Below, in pieces: positions 52,562 to 61,419 of a stretch of 64,000 nucleotides of DNA. The stretch's first letter is position 1. Every line of letters starts with the position of its first letter. The translations under genes and the position numbers were made by a program. Below the pieces are notes generated by a model. The model searched no databases and had not been told where the DNA came from. It saw only the letters and a list, made by a program, of their open reading frames with translations. The stretch is from Amylibacter sp. IMCC11727 (GTDB lineage: Bacteria; Pseudomonadota; Alphaproteobacteria; Rhodobacterales; Rhodobacteraceae), in the NCBI RefSeq assembly GCF_029854195.1, contig NZ_CP122960.1, positions 681,001-745,000 of the forward strand, given 5' to 3'.

Positions 52562-55171
52562 ATGAATTTGGAAAAATTCACTGAGCGGTCTCGGGGCATG
52601 ATTCAAGCAGCCCAGACCATAGCGATGCGCGACGATCATCAGCGTTTCACACCACAACATTTGTTAAAGGCTCTGTTGGATGACGGCGAAGGGTTGGCGG
52701 CCAATTTGATTAAGGCAGCCGGTGGTGATCCTGCACGGGTTTTGCAGGATGTTGATGTGAACTTGGGTAAACTGCCAAAAGTGTCTGGCGATGCTGGGCA
52801 GGTTTACATGGATGGCCAAACGGCGAAGGTTTTTGGCGAGGCGGAGAAGCTGGCGCAAAAGGCTGGGGATTCATTTGTGCCTGTGGAACGGATGTTAACC
52901 GCGTTGGCCATTGTGAAATCCGATGCGGCGACCATTTTGAAAGATGCGGGCGTGACAGCGCAAAGCCTGAACGCGGCCATCAATGATGTGCGCAAGGGGC
53001 GGACCGCCGATAGTGCGTCTGCGGAAGATGGGTATGACGCATTGAAGAAATATGCGCGGGACCTTACGGCAGCGGCGCGGGACGGCAAGATTGATCCGAT
53101 CATCGGGCGCGACGAAGAAATTCGCCGTGCGATGCAGGTGTTGAGCCGTCGGACCAAGAACAACCCTGTTTTGATTGGGGAACCGGGCGTGGGTAAGACC
53201 GCGATTGCCGAGGGTTTGGCTTTGCGCATTATCAATGGCGATGTGCCTGAGAGTTTGGAGAATAAGACGCTTATGGCGCTCGATATGGGGGCGTTGATTG
53301 CGGGCGCGAAGTATCGTGGCGAGTTTGAGGAGCGGTTGAAATCCATTCTGACCGAAGTGACCGAGGCGGCGGGTGAGATCATCCTGTTCATTGATGAGAT
53401 GCACACGCTGGTTGGCGCGGGTAAATCGGAAGGTGCAATGGATGCGTCGAACCTGTTGAAACCTGCGTTGGCGCGGGGGGAATTGCACTGTGTTGGGGCG
53501 ACGACCCTTGATGAGTATCGCAAACATGTTGAAAAGGACGCGGCACTTGCGCGGCGGTTCCAGCCTGTTGTGGTGCAAGAGCCAACTGTGGTGGACACGA
53601 TTTCGATCCTGCGGGGTATTAAAGAGAAATACGAAGTGCATCACGGCATTCGGATTTCTGACAGTGCGCTTGTTTCAGCAGCGAACTTGTCCAACCGTTA
53701 CATCACGGATCGGTTTTTGCCAGACAAGGCGATTGATCTGATGGATGAAGCGGCAGCGCGGTTGCGTATGGAAGTGGACAGCAAGCCAGAAGAGCTGGAT
53801 GCGATTGATCGTGAGTTGTTGCAAAAGCAGATCGAAGTTGAGGCACTGAAATCCGAGAAGGATGCGGCGTCGAAAGATCGGTTGGAGACGTTGCAGAAAT
53901 CTGTGGCGGAGTTGCAAGAGCAATCAAGCCAGATGACAGCGGCCTGGCAGGCGGAACGCGATAAACTGGCCGGTGCGCGAGACATCAAGGAAGAGCTGGA
54001 TGGTGCGCGGGTGCAATTTGAAAACGCGCGGCGTGCGGGTGATTTGGCCAAGATGGGTGAATTGCAGTATGGCGTGATCCCTGATCTGGAGAAGAAGCTG
54101 GCCGAGGCTGAGGGTCGTGAAGACGACGTGATGGTCGAGGAAGCCGTGCGTCCTGAGCATATCGCCAGTGTTGTTGAACGCTGGACGGGTATCCCCGTGG
54201 ATAAGATGCTGGAGGGCACGCGTGAAAAGCTGCTGCGCATGGAAGGCGAACTTGGCAAGCGGGTCATTGGGCAGCTGGATGCGGTTACGGCGGTGTCCAA
54301 TGCTGTGCGTCGATCCCGTGCTGGGCTGTCGGATGAGAACCGTCCGCAGGGGTCGTTCCTGTTCCTTGGGCCGACTGGTGTGGGGAAAACCGAGCTGACC
54401 AAGGCGTTGGCGGAGTTTCTGTTTGATGACGACAGCGCCATGGTGCGCATTGATATGTCTGAATTCATGGAGAAACATTCCGTGGCGCGGCTGATCGGGG
54501 CGCCTCCTGGTTATGTTGGCTATGACGAAGGCGGTGCGCTGACCGAAGCAGTGCGGCGCAGGCCATATCAGGTTGTCTTGTTCGATGAAGTTGAGAAGGC
54601 GCATCCAGATGTGTTTAACGTGCTGTTGCAAGTTCTGGATGATGGGGTTCTGACAGATGGGCAAGGGCGGACTGTGGATTTCAAGCAGACGCTGATTATC
54701 TTGACGTCCAACCTTGGCAGCCAAGCGTTGAGTCAATTGCCCGAAGGTGCAGATGCCGAACAGGCCAAGGCCGATGTGATGCAAGCCGTGCAGGGGCATT
54801 TCCGACCCGAGTTTATCAACCGTCTGGATGAGATCGTGATGTTTGATCGGTTGAGCCGTAGCAACATGGACGGGATCGTTGATATCCAGTTGGGTATTTT
54901 GGAGCGCCGTTTGGAAGCACGGAAAATTGCGCTGGATTTGGATGAAGCTGCAAAGACGTGGTTGGCGGATCAGGGGTACGACCCCGTTTACGGTGCGCGT
55001 CCGTTAAAGCGGGTGATCCAGAAAGCGGTGCAAGATCCGTTGGCAGAGTTGTTGCTGGCGGGGGATGTGCTGGATGGGTCCACCGTGACGATTGGTGCCG
55101 ATGACAATGGGTTGGTGATCAACGGGGTTGGCAAAGCGCCAAAGAAACCCGCTGATGAACCCGTGCATTAG
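52562..55171 (+). CDS. clpB: ATP-dependent disaggregase ClpB
   Basis: 869 residues: Clp N-terminal domain (repeats about 1-145), first AAA+ module with Walker A GEPGVGKTAIAEGL and B ILFIDEMHTLVG, middle coiled-coil propeller (about 400-520, marking ClpB rather than ClpA/C), second AAA+ module with Walker A GPTGVGKTELTKAL and VVLFDEVEKAHPDVF, then a C-terminal domain. With DnaK it rescues aggregated proteins in heat shock. A GAAGGAGAAGACC site precedes the ATG. Regulation by the heat-shock sigma factor is likely, but I cannot define its promoter with confidence. Confidence 0.97.
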   Translation: MNLEKFTERSRGMIQAAQTIAMRDDHQRFTPQHLLKALLDDGEGLAANLIKAAGGDPARVLQDVDVNLGKLPKVSGDAGQVYMDGQTAKVFGEAEKLAQKAGDSFVPVERMLTALAIVKSDAATILKDAGVTAQSLNAAINDVRKGRTADSASAEDGYDALKKYARDLTAAARDGKIDPIIGRDEEIRRAMQVLSRRTKNNPVLIGEPGVGKTAIAEGLALRIINGDVPESLENKTLMALDMGALIAGAKYRGEFEERLKSILTEVTEAAGEIILFIDEMHTLVGAGKSEGAMDASNLLKPALARGELHCVGATTLDEYRKHVEKDAALARRFQPVVVQEPTVVDTISILRGIKEKYEVHHGIRISDSALVSAANLSNRYITDRFLPDKAIDLMDEAAARLRMEVDSKPEELDAIDRELLQKQIEVEALKSEKDAASKDRLETLQKSVAELQEQSSQMTAAWQAERDKLAGARDIKEELDGARVQFENARRAGDLAKMGELQYGVIPDLEKKLAEAEGREDDVMVEEAVRPEHIASVVERWTGIPVDKMLEGTREKLLRMEGELGKRVIGQLDAVTAVSNAVRRSRAGLSDENRPQGSFLFLGPTGVGKTELTKALAEFLFDDDSAMVRIDMSEFMEKHSVARLIGAPPGYVGYDEGGALTEAVRRRPYQVVLFDEVEKAHPDVFNVLLQVLDDGVLTDGQGRTVDFKQTLIILTSNLGSQALSQLPEGADAEQAKADVMQAVQGHFRPEFINRLDEIVMFDRLSRSNMDGIVDIQLGILERRLEARKIALDLDEAAKTWLADQGYDPVYGARPLKRVIQKAVQDPLAELLLAGDVLDGSTVTIGADDNGLVINGVGKAPKKPADEPVH

Positions 55172-55179
55172 GTGATGCA

Positions 55180-55305
55180 ATGATTGGTTGGCTTTTACGG
55201 TTTGTAGCGAAGGTTATCTTCTTTGTGACCGTAAAGCTGGCCATCATTTTCTGGCCGATCACTCTGGTGGCCGTTGGCTATGTCTATTTGGTCTATTTGA
55301 ATTAA
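55180..55305 (+). CDS. 41-residue membrane peptide after clpB
   Basis: Begins 8 bases after the clpB stop and ends just before the terminator. The 41 residues form one long hydrophobic helix (about 8-38) with a Trp near the N terminus and charged residues only at 7, 11 and 19. The AGGTGA sequence at 55170-55176 is a plausible ribosome-binding site. Such a small membrane protein in the clpB transcript could couple membrane stress to the disaggregase, but nothing is known of it. Confidence 0.55.
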   Translation: MIGWLLRFVAKVIFFVTVKLAIIFWPITLVAVGYVYLVYLN

Positions 55306-55307
55306 GG

Positions 55308-55335
55308 AAGGGGCGCCGCTATGGGCGCCCCTTTT
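55308..55335. terminator. Strong intrinsic terminator after the clpB transcript
   Basis: AAGGGGCGCC (55308-55317) pairs with GGCGCCCCTT (55324-55333) around a 6-base loop, ten base pairs, followed by TTGGTTCT. It lies between the convergent clpB-41aa pair and the fasciclin gene and can serve both. Confidence 0.85.
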
Positions 55336-55349
55336 GGTTCTATTTGGGT

Positions 55350-55832
55350 TTAGGACCCTGGCAGGATCACTGTGTCCACCACATGGATTACGCCGTTCGA
55401 TGCGACGATGTCAGCGGCTGTCACCGTTGCGTCGTTCACTTTGACGCCGTTCTTCGCGTTCACGGAAAGTTTTTCGCCGTTCACTGTCTTAACGTTGGCC
55501 TTTTTGCCTGCGATATCACCAGACATCACTTTGGCTGGTACCACGTGGTAAGTCAGGATCGCGACCAGTTGGTCTTTGTTCTCTGGCTTGAGCAGTGTCT
55601 CAACAGTGCCTTCTGGCAGGGCGGCGAATGCCTCGTCAGTTGGGGCAAACACTGTGAAAGGGCCGTCGCCTTTGAGTGTGTGGACGAGGCCAGCTGCTTT
55701 GGCTGCGGCCAGCAATGTGTTGAACGAACCAGCAGATGCGGCTGTTTCCACGATGTCTTTGGTGGCACCAGCAAAGGCAGCTGGAGCAAGCATCAAAGTT
55801 GCGGTGGCGGCGATAAATGTTCTACGGATCAT
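55350..55832 (-). CDS. Secreted fasciclin-domain protein
   Basis: 160 residues with a signal peptide (1-22, ending AFAG) and one FAS1 domain: DIVETAASAGSFNTLLAAAKAAGL, GPFTVFAPTDEAFAALPEGTVETLL, VAILTYHVVPAKVMSGDIAG. FAS1 domains mediate adhesion; single-domain versions of this size are common in marine alphaproteobacteria. It is exported to the periplasm or surface. Divergent from the FMN-protein gene across a 309-base gap. Confidence 0.9.
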   Translation of the reverse strand: MIRRTFIAATATLMLAPAAFAGATKDIVETAASAGSFNTLLAAAKAAGLVHTLKGDGPFTVFAPTDEAFAALPEGTVETLLKPENKDQLVAILTYHVVPAKVMSGDIAGKKANVKTVNGEKLSVNAKNGVKVNDATVTAADIVASNGVIHVVDTVILPGS

Positions 55833-56141
55833 GTGATCTCTCCCTTTGTGAGTTGTTCCCGTGATTGGGAATGAACGGGTTACGGCGGGAGTTGTGATTT
55901 AGATTTATGAAGTTTTTGCCATTTGGCCCTTGAAACGAAGTAAATCGGACTAAGCTGCGGGCATTTTGAAAGTCAAATGACGAATATGTGTGAGCGGGCT
56001 TGGAAATGTTTCAAAGTTTTTTTGATCTACATTTCAGAAACCCACGAAAATGTCTGTAAGTGACAGCAGATTGTGTTTTGCAATTTGGTTGCTTTGGGGG
56101 TCATTTGCGGTAGGTTTTCTGCACCCTGAGGAGGTCGCCCC
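55833..56141. other. 309-base divergent intergenic region, no gene seen
   Basis: Lies between the fasciclin gene (minus) and the FMN-binding glutamate-synthase-like gene (plus) and so should hold two promoters. It is AT-richer than the genes. A short inverted repeat, TTCCC (55856-55860) with GGGAA (55867-55871), sits 24-39 bases before the fasciclin start and may be an operator. CTGT/ACAG and similar minor repeats around 56052-56064 are too short to call. A strong ribosome-binding site (GAGGAGGT, 9 bases before) precedes the ATG at 56142. Confidence 0.5.
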
Positions 56142-57629
56142 ATGTTTTTTATGAATGCCGTTTCGGACGTTTTATTCTTTTTCGCTGTTCTGTTTATCTT
56201 TGCCATTGGGTTGGCGGTGCTGGCCACGGTGGTGATGTTTGTGATCGACCGAACACAGAAGGGGGACGCGGTGCGGCGGAATTATCCCGTGGTGGGGCGG
56301 TTTCGGCATATTTTTACTGAATTGGGCGAATTCTTTCGGCAGTATTTTTTCGCGATGGACCGCGAGGAGCTGCCGTTTAACCGTGCGCAACGGGATTATG
56401 TGAAACGGGCGACCACAGGTAAGGGCAATACCATTGCGTTTGGATCAACGCGGAATTTGGAAGTGCCAGGCACGCCAATTTTCGTGAATGCGCCGTTTCC
56501 GCCGCTTGATGAGCAGGCAGCCAAGACAGAGCCGATGCAGATTGGGCCTCATTGTCGGACACCATATATGGCGCCGTCGATTTTCAATATCTCTGGGATG
56601 AGCTTTGGTGCGATTTCAAAGCCTGCGGTTAAGGCGTTGTCGCGTGGGGCAAAGCAAGCGGGGATTTGGCTGAACACAGGGGAAGGCGGGTTGAGCCCGT
56701 ATCACCTGCAAGGGGAATGCGATATCGTGTTTCAGATTGGCACGGCAAAATACGGCGTGCGCGACGAAGACGGAAATCTGTCGGATGACAAGCTGCGCGA
56801 GATTGCGGCCCATGACACGGTGCGCATGTTCGAAGTAAAGATGGCGCAGGGGGCAAAGCCGGGAAAAGGGGGCATTCTGCCTGCGGAGAAGGTAACAAAG
56901 CGGATTGCAGAAATTCGCGGTATTCGGGAAGGCGAAGCGTCGATCAGCCCAAATCGTCATTTGGACATCAGTACTGTTGGTGAATTGCTCGATTTTATTG
57001 CGCATGTGCGTGAGGTGACGGGCAAGCCTGTTGGGTTTAAAACTGTCGTAAGCGACGATGGCCCGATGCGCGAGTTGTTTGAAGAGATCAAGCGGCGTGG
57101 CGATGAACATGCCCCTGACTTTATCACGGTGGACAGTGGAGATGGGGGGACGGGGGCAAGCCCGATGCCGTTGATGGATCTGGTGGGTGTGACCATTCGG
57201 GAAAGCCTGCCGATGATGTCCGATCTGTTGGTGGAATTTGGACTGCGTGAGCGCATTCGGCTGATTGCCAGCGGGAAATTGATGGTGCCAAGCGATGTGG
57301 CATGGGCGCTGGCAGCGGGGGCGGATTTTGTGACCAGCGCGCGCGGGTTCATGTTCTCGCTCGGCTGTATTCAAGCGTTGAAGTGTAACAAGAACACTTG
57401 TCCGACGGGGATTACGACCCATGATCCGCGGTTTCAAAAGGGATTGGTGCCAAAAGATAAGTTCGACAAAGTTGCGAATTACGCCAAAACCATGATCAAA
57501 GAAGTAGAAGTCATTGCGCATTCCGTTGGAGTGACAGAGCCGCGGGGCATTCGCCGCCACCATGTGCGGATCGTACAAGACAACGGGCGATCAATACGAA
57601 TGGATGAGATTTGGCCACGACCGAAGTAA
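56142..57629 (+). CDS. FMN-binding glutamate-synthase-family protein, membrane-anchored
   Basis: 495 residues: one N-terminal membrane helix (about 8-34) and a GltB-type TIM-barrel FMN domain (about 120-495) with MSFGAISKPAVKALSRGAKQAG, NTGEGGLSPYH, ISPNRHLDISTVGEL, TVDSGDGGTGASPMP and FSLGCIQALKCNKNTCPTGITTHDP, which contains the three Cys that would bind the 3Fe-4S cluster. It lacks the glutamine amidotransferase domain. These membrane-bound relatives of glutamate synthase have no clear function. It overlaps the P450 start by 19 bases. Confidence 0.85.
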   Translation: MFFMNAVSDVLFFFAVLFIFAIGLAVLATVVMFVIDRTQKGDAVRRNYPVVGRFRHIFTELGEFFRQYFFAMDREELPFNRAQRDYVKRATTGKGNTIAFGSTRNLEVPGTPIFVNAPFPPLDEQAAKTEPMQIGPHCRTPYMAPSIFNISGMSFGAISKPAVKALSRGAKQAGIWLNTGEGGLSPYHLQGECDIVFQIGTAKYGVRDEDGNLSDDKLREIAAHDTVRMFEVKMAQGAKPGKGGILPAEKVTKRIAEIRGIREGEASISPNRHLDISTVGELLDFIAHVREVTGKPVGFKTVVSDDGPMRELFEEIKRRGDEHAPDFITVDSGDGGTGASPMPLMDLVGVTIRESLPMMSDLLVEFGLRERIRLIASGKLMVPSDVAWALAAGADFVTSARGFMFSLGCIQALKCNKNTCPTGITTHDPRFQKGLVPKDKFDKVANYAKTMIKEVEVIAHSVGVTEPRGIRRHHVRIVQDNGRSIRMDEIWPRPK

Positions 57630-58795
57630 TACCCGCATACGATGTGGACTTTTACAGCGATGCGGTGATCCGCGATCCGTTGCCCCATTACGCAGCACTG
57701 CGGGAGCTTGGGCCTGTGGCGTGGTTACCCAAGCAAAACGCGTATGTTCTGACACGGTATGCTGAGGTGGTTGAGGCGTTGCGTAAGCCAGATGTATTTG
57801 TATCTGGAAAGGGTTTGTCCCTGAACGACGATGTGAATGCGCTGCTGATTGGCAATTCGTTAAATTCAGACGGGGAGGAGCATCGGCGCAAGCGCAGCAT
57901 TACGGCGACGCCCATTAACCCCAAAGGTATTGTCGAGCTAACGCCCTATATCGAACAAGCAGCAGAGCAATTGGCCGACACCTTGGTGGCACGTGGGCGG
58001 TTTGATGCGGTGGCGGATTTTGCGCAGATTTTGCCGCTGACCATTGTGACAGAATTGGTGGGCCTGTCGGAAACGGGTAAGGCGAATATGCTGACGTGGG
58101 CGTCTGCCGCGTTTAACCTATTTGAAGGGTATAACAAACGCTCTGTTGATGCGTTTGATGATCTGCGCGGTTTGCAGCAGTTTTTGGCAGAAGAGGGACG
58201 GCCTGATCGGTTGAAAGAGGGTGGATTGGCGCGGCGCATTTTTGAAGAAGCGCCTGCGAAAGGGTTTTCACAGGACGAAGCGGCGCAGCTGATGCGCGAC
58301 TATATTAATCCATCGCTTGATACGACGATTTCGGCGCTGGGCTTTGCTGCCTATCATTTTGCCAAAGACCCCGCGCAGTGGGATATTTTACGAGATGATC
58401 CAAGCCTGATCCCCAATGCGATTGAAGAAATCGTACGTCTGTCCACACCGATCCGCGCATTTTCGCGGTTTGTGGCAGAGGATTATGCGATGAGTGGTGT
58501 GACCTTGCCACAGGGCAGCCGTGTGATAGTGGTTTATGCCAGCGCGAACCGTGACCCGCGTGTGTTTGAAAACCCCGATACGTTTGATGTGACGCGCAAT
58601 GTGCGCAAACATGTGGGATTTGGCCACGGGGTGCATATGTGCATGGGGCTGCATCTGGCACGTTTGGAAATGCGCAGCGTTCTGGCGTCGATGTTGAACC
58701 GGGTGACGCGGTGGGCGTTAGACGGCGCACCAGTCGTGGCGATGAACAACACCATCCGCGCGTTTGAGCGGTTGCCTGTGCGGGTGCTGGCTTAG
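57611..58795 (+). CDS. Cytochrome P450
   Basis: 394 residues, TTG start 19 bases inside the previous gene. Standard P450 features: ExxR in EEIVR (about residue 284), the heme-ligand Cys in FGHGVHMCMG (about 345), and the I-helix NPSLDTTISALG, where the usual A-G is P-S but the acid-Thr pair is kept. No redox-partner gene is nearby; the overlapping FMN/iron-sulphur protein is the obvious candidate for a linked function. It ends just before the convergent hydrolase. Confidence 0.88.
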   Translation: MATTEVIPAYDVDFYSDAVIRDPLPHYAALRELGPVAWLPKQNAYVLTRYAEVVEALRKPDVFVSGKGLSLNDDVNALLIGNSLNSDGEEHRRKRSITATPINPKGIVELTPYIEQAAEQLADTLVARGRFDAVADFAQILPLTIVTELVGLSETGKANMLTWASAAFNLFEGYNKRSVDAFDDLRGLQQFLAEEGRPDRLKEGGLARRIFEEAPAKGFSQDEAAQLMRDYINPSLDTTISALGFAAYHFAKDPAQWDILRDDPSLIPNAIEEIVRLSTPIRAFSRFVAEDYAMSGVTLPQGSRVIVVYASANRDPRVFENPDTFDVTRNVRKHVGFGHGVHMCMGLHLARLEMRSVLASMLNRVTRWALDGAPVVAMNNTIRAFERLPVRVLA

Positions 58796-59775
58796 CGGTT
58801 GTAAACTGCCCCCGCCATAGCCGCATCAAGGGCAAAGGATTTGTCCCAGTCGACACAGCGGTTGTGGGTGACGACGACGGAGACTTTACCCTCATAGTAG
58901 GCAAAGTAGCTGCCGCCCGAGTTTTTGGGGCCAAAGCACAAAAGGCCGAAGTGCCAGTGATTGTAAGCGCCGTTAAATTCGCGCCAGAAGGTGCCCATGC
59001 CGTAGTTCACTTTGGCGTTCAGTGCTGTGCTGGGATAGGCGGTTGGTTCCGCGCCAAGCGTGCCGCCATCGCCAAAAGTTCCGATCACGAAATGGGTGTA
59101 ATCATCTGCTGACATGGACCAACCGCCGAAGGCTGCAAACGGGCCATATATAGTAGAGAGGGTTTGTGTCGTGATGCCGAGCGGTTTTAGCACGGCTTCG
59201 TTACAATAGGCTTCGTAGGTTTGGCCTGATGTGACTTCTATAATGCGACCCAAAATCGCGTAGTTTTCGTTGTTATAGTAATAAGTGTTGCGGGCCGCGT
59301 TTTGAGGCGCGCGCGACAGAGCGGTTTTCGCGGCTTTGTCATGGACAACTGTGTCGCCGCCGACCCAGCGTTGCATGGGTTTTTGGGTTTGGTCGGGGGC
59401 CAGCCCTGAGCCGTGTGTGATCAGTTGGCCCACGGTAATGTCGGCGTTGGTGTCTTTAACGAATATCGTGTCCCCAAGGAGTGTGCCTACAGTATCCGAA
59501 AAGGTGAACAAGCCGTCGTTGATTGCGTGGGCGGTGCAGGATGCGGTGATGGCTTTGCCAAGGCTGGCAAACGGCATGGGGGTTTGGGCATCCGTGCCGT
59601 GGCCCATCGACATGATGATCTTGCCGCCTTTGGAAACTGTTATCGTGGATTTGGTGACATCGTTGTCTTTGATCCATTGTTCCCAGCCGGCCTGAACCCG
59701 TTCCAATTGCGTGCCTGCGCTGGCGGTAAGTGGCAGGATGAGAGCGGTTGCAACAGCGAAGCAAAGCGATTTCAT
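58792..59775 (-). CDS. Secreted serine hydrolase (beta-lactamase/esterase family)
   Basis: About 327 residues with a signal peptide (1-20, ending TASA). It carries the class C/PBP-like motifs: FASLGKAIT with the SxxK Ser and Lys (about residue 72), the YNN/YxN motif in YYYNNENYAILG, and a C-terminal HFGLLCFG in place of the KTG motif. Such proteins are periplasmic esterases, peptidases or penicillin-binding-type enzymes. Start at the ATG 14 codons inside the frame, with AAAGGATC upstream. Confidence 0.83.
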   Translation of the reverse strand: MKSLCFAVATALILPLTASAGTQLERVQAGWEQWIKDNDVTKSTITVSKGGKIIMSMGHGTDAQTPMPFASLGKAITASCTAHAINDGLFTFSDTVGTLLGDTIFVKDTNADITVGQLITHGSGLAPDQTQKPMQRWVGGDTVVHDKAAKTALSRAPQNAARNTYYYNNENYAILGRIIEVTSGQTYEAYCNEAVLKPLGITTQTLSTIYGPFAAFGGWSMSADDYTHFVIGTFGDGGTLGAEPTAYPSTALNAKVNYGMGTFWREFNGAYNHWHFGLLCFGPKNSGGSYFAYYEGKVSVVVTHNRCVDWDKSFALDAAMAGAVYNR

Positions 59776-59899
59776 GGGTGATCCTTTGAGTTTTGAAGAT
59801 TGTAACCATTCCAACAAGGTCGTGAACAGGGGTGTTTTGCGTTGGAATATGCGCCCTGCTAGGCCACATTGAGCGTGATATGAAAAGGGAAGGTATCCG

Positions 59900-60829
59900 A
59901 TGGCCCGTTACAAAAGCGATTTGAAGTATTCGAGCGTGACGCCGAAAGCTGATTTCATGAACCGTCGTCAGTTGATGGCGGGTGCAGCAGGCTTGGGCCT
60001 TGCGGCTGGGCTTGGGATGCCTGCGGCGGCCAAACTGAACGCGACCAAGACGGATTATGGCGCGGGGTTGGAGCTGACGTCTTATGAAGATGCGACGACC
60101 TACAATAACTTTTACGAGTTTGGGACAGGCAAGGGCGACCCTGCGAAATATGCAAAAGCGCTGACGACCGACCCGTGGTCTGTAGAAATTGGCGGTTTGG
60201 TGAACAAACCTGGCACTTACGCGCTGGAAGATATTCTTAAGGACATGACGCTGGAGGAACGGATTTATCGGTTCCGTTGTGTTGAAGCCTGGGCGATGGT
60301 TGTGCCGTGGGTCGGGTTCCAGTTGTCTGATCTGATCGCAAAGGCCGATCCGCAAGGTAATGCAAAGTATGTGGCGTTTGAAACGCTGTTGCGCCCGAAA
60401 GAAATGCACGGACAAAGCAGTGGGTCGTTCCCGTGGCCTTATGTTGAAGGGTTGCGCATGGATGAGGCGATGCACCCGCTGAGCTTTATGGCGACAGGGA
60501 TGTATGATGAGGTTCTGCCAAATCAGAACGGCGCGCCGCTGCGTTTGGTGGTGCCGTGGAAGTATGGGTTCAAATCTATCAAATCCATCGTCAAGATTAC
60601 GCTGACAGAGAAAGAGCCGCCCACAACGTGGAACCGCATCAATGCGCGGGAATACGGGTTCTATAGTAATGTGAACCCAGAGGTGAATCACCCGCGCTGG
60701 TCACAGGCATCTCATCGGATCATCGGGTCTGGGTTGTTTGCCAAAAAAGAACCGACGTTGAAGTTCAACGGGTACGGTGAAGAGGTGGCGAGCCTGTATG
60801 ACGGGATGGACCTGTCGAAGTTTTATTAA
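59900..60829 (+). CDS. msrP: Periplasmic methionine-sulfoxide reductase catalytic subunit (molybdopterin)
   Basis: 309 residues with a Tat signal (twin Arg in NRRQLMAGAAG, about residues 21-50, after a short N-terminal region), the molybdenum-ligand Cys in YRFRCVEAWAMVVPW, and conserved VVPWKYGFKSIKSIV near residue 215. MsrP reduces oxidised methionine in periplasmic proteins, fed with electrons by the membrane heme protein MsrQ. A hairpin terminator lies directly after it; msrQ is 2.2 kb away. Confidence 0.95.
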   Translation: MARYKSDLKYSSVTPKADFMNRRQLMAGAAGLGLAAGLGMPAAAKLNATKTDYGAGLELTSYEDATTYNNFYEFGTGKGDPAKYAKALTTDPWSVEIGGLVNKPGTYALEDILKDMTLEERIYRFRCVEAWAMVVPWVGFQLSDLIAKADPQGNAKYVAFETLLRPKEMHGQSSGSFPWPYVEGLRMDEAMHPLSFMATGMYDEVLPNQNGAPLRLVVPWKYGFKSIKSIVKITLTEKEPPTTWNRINAREYGFYSNVNPEVNHPRWSQASHRIIGSGLFAKKEPTLKFNGYGEEVASLYDGMDLSKFY

Positions 60830-60849
60830 GTTCTATCGCCAATGAATGT

Positions 60850-60881
60850 AAACGCGGCTGCCATTATTGGCGGTCGCGTTT
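60850..60881. terminator. Stem-loop terminator after msrP, inside the end of the convergent GFA gene
   Basis: AAACGCGGCTGCC (60850-60862) pairs with GGCGGTCGCGTTT (60869-60881) around a 6-base loop, thirteen pairs with two G-U wobbles, followed by GTGTTTCTG on the plus strand. It ends msrP and overlaps the last codons and stop of the minus-strand GFA gene. Confidence 0.75.
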
Positions 60882-61235
60882 GTGTTTCTGCATGCCCACA
60901 AATTCAGGCAGCCAGTTTTCGCGCCGCTCGCACCAAAGTTCATAGGTGGGTGTGAATTGGTTTGGGGTGTCGAGTATGCCGAGGTGGATTTCAACCTCGC
61001 CGTCTGATGTGGCGAAAACCGATGCGCCGCAGGTTGGGCAAAAGTGGCGGTCTTTGTATTGGTGGGTGTCCCCTGTGATTGTGACGTCAGACGGCGCAAA
61101 GGCTGCGGCGGCGTAAAAGACTGCACCGTGGTGTTTGCGGCAATCAAGGCAGTGACAAATGCCGACACTTTTGGGATCGCCTTTGGCAGAAATTCGGATT
61201 GCGCCGCATGTGCAACTGCCTGTCGCGTGGGTCAT
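60864..61235 (-). CDS. GFA-family zinc-binding protein
   Basis: 123 residues with CxC (SCTCGAIR), CxCx2C (GICHCLDCRKH) and Cx2C (HFCPTCGASV), the GFA zinc sites. The second GFA protein in the window; it shares only the family motifs with the one at 46477. It lies convergent to msrP and divergent from the TPR gene. Role unknown. Confidence 0.87.
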   Translation of the reverse strand: MTHATGSCTCGAIRISAKGDPKSVGICHCLDCRKHHGAVFYAAAAFAPSDVTITGDTHQYKDRHFCPTCGASVFATSDGEVEIHLGILDTPNQFTPTYELWCERRENWLPEFVGMQKHKRDRQ

Positions 61236-61419
61236 TTCACACTCCTATATATAGGTCGTGTTTAGCGCGCCCCAAAAGGGCCGTCTACGTTCCCTTTTGC
61301 CAGCGGGTTTGAGGTGCGATTTTTCCCACAGAAGTTGTTAAGCTGGGACGTGATTGTGTTTGGTGTTTTCCTGACACTCTATTACTTCTTTAATGGATAA
61401 GATTTATTAGGAGACGCAA

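Noticed and set aside
52804..54799. Long minus-strand frames opposite clpB (264, 256 and 291 codons)
   Set aside because: They are reflections of clpB's codon bias; clpB is complete with all its domains.
56616..57578. 320-codon minus-strand frame opposite the FMN-binding protein
   Set aside because: No family motif, and the plus-strand protein has clear FMN and cluster motifs over the whole range.
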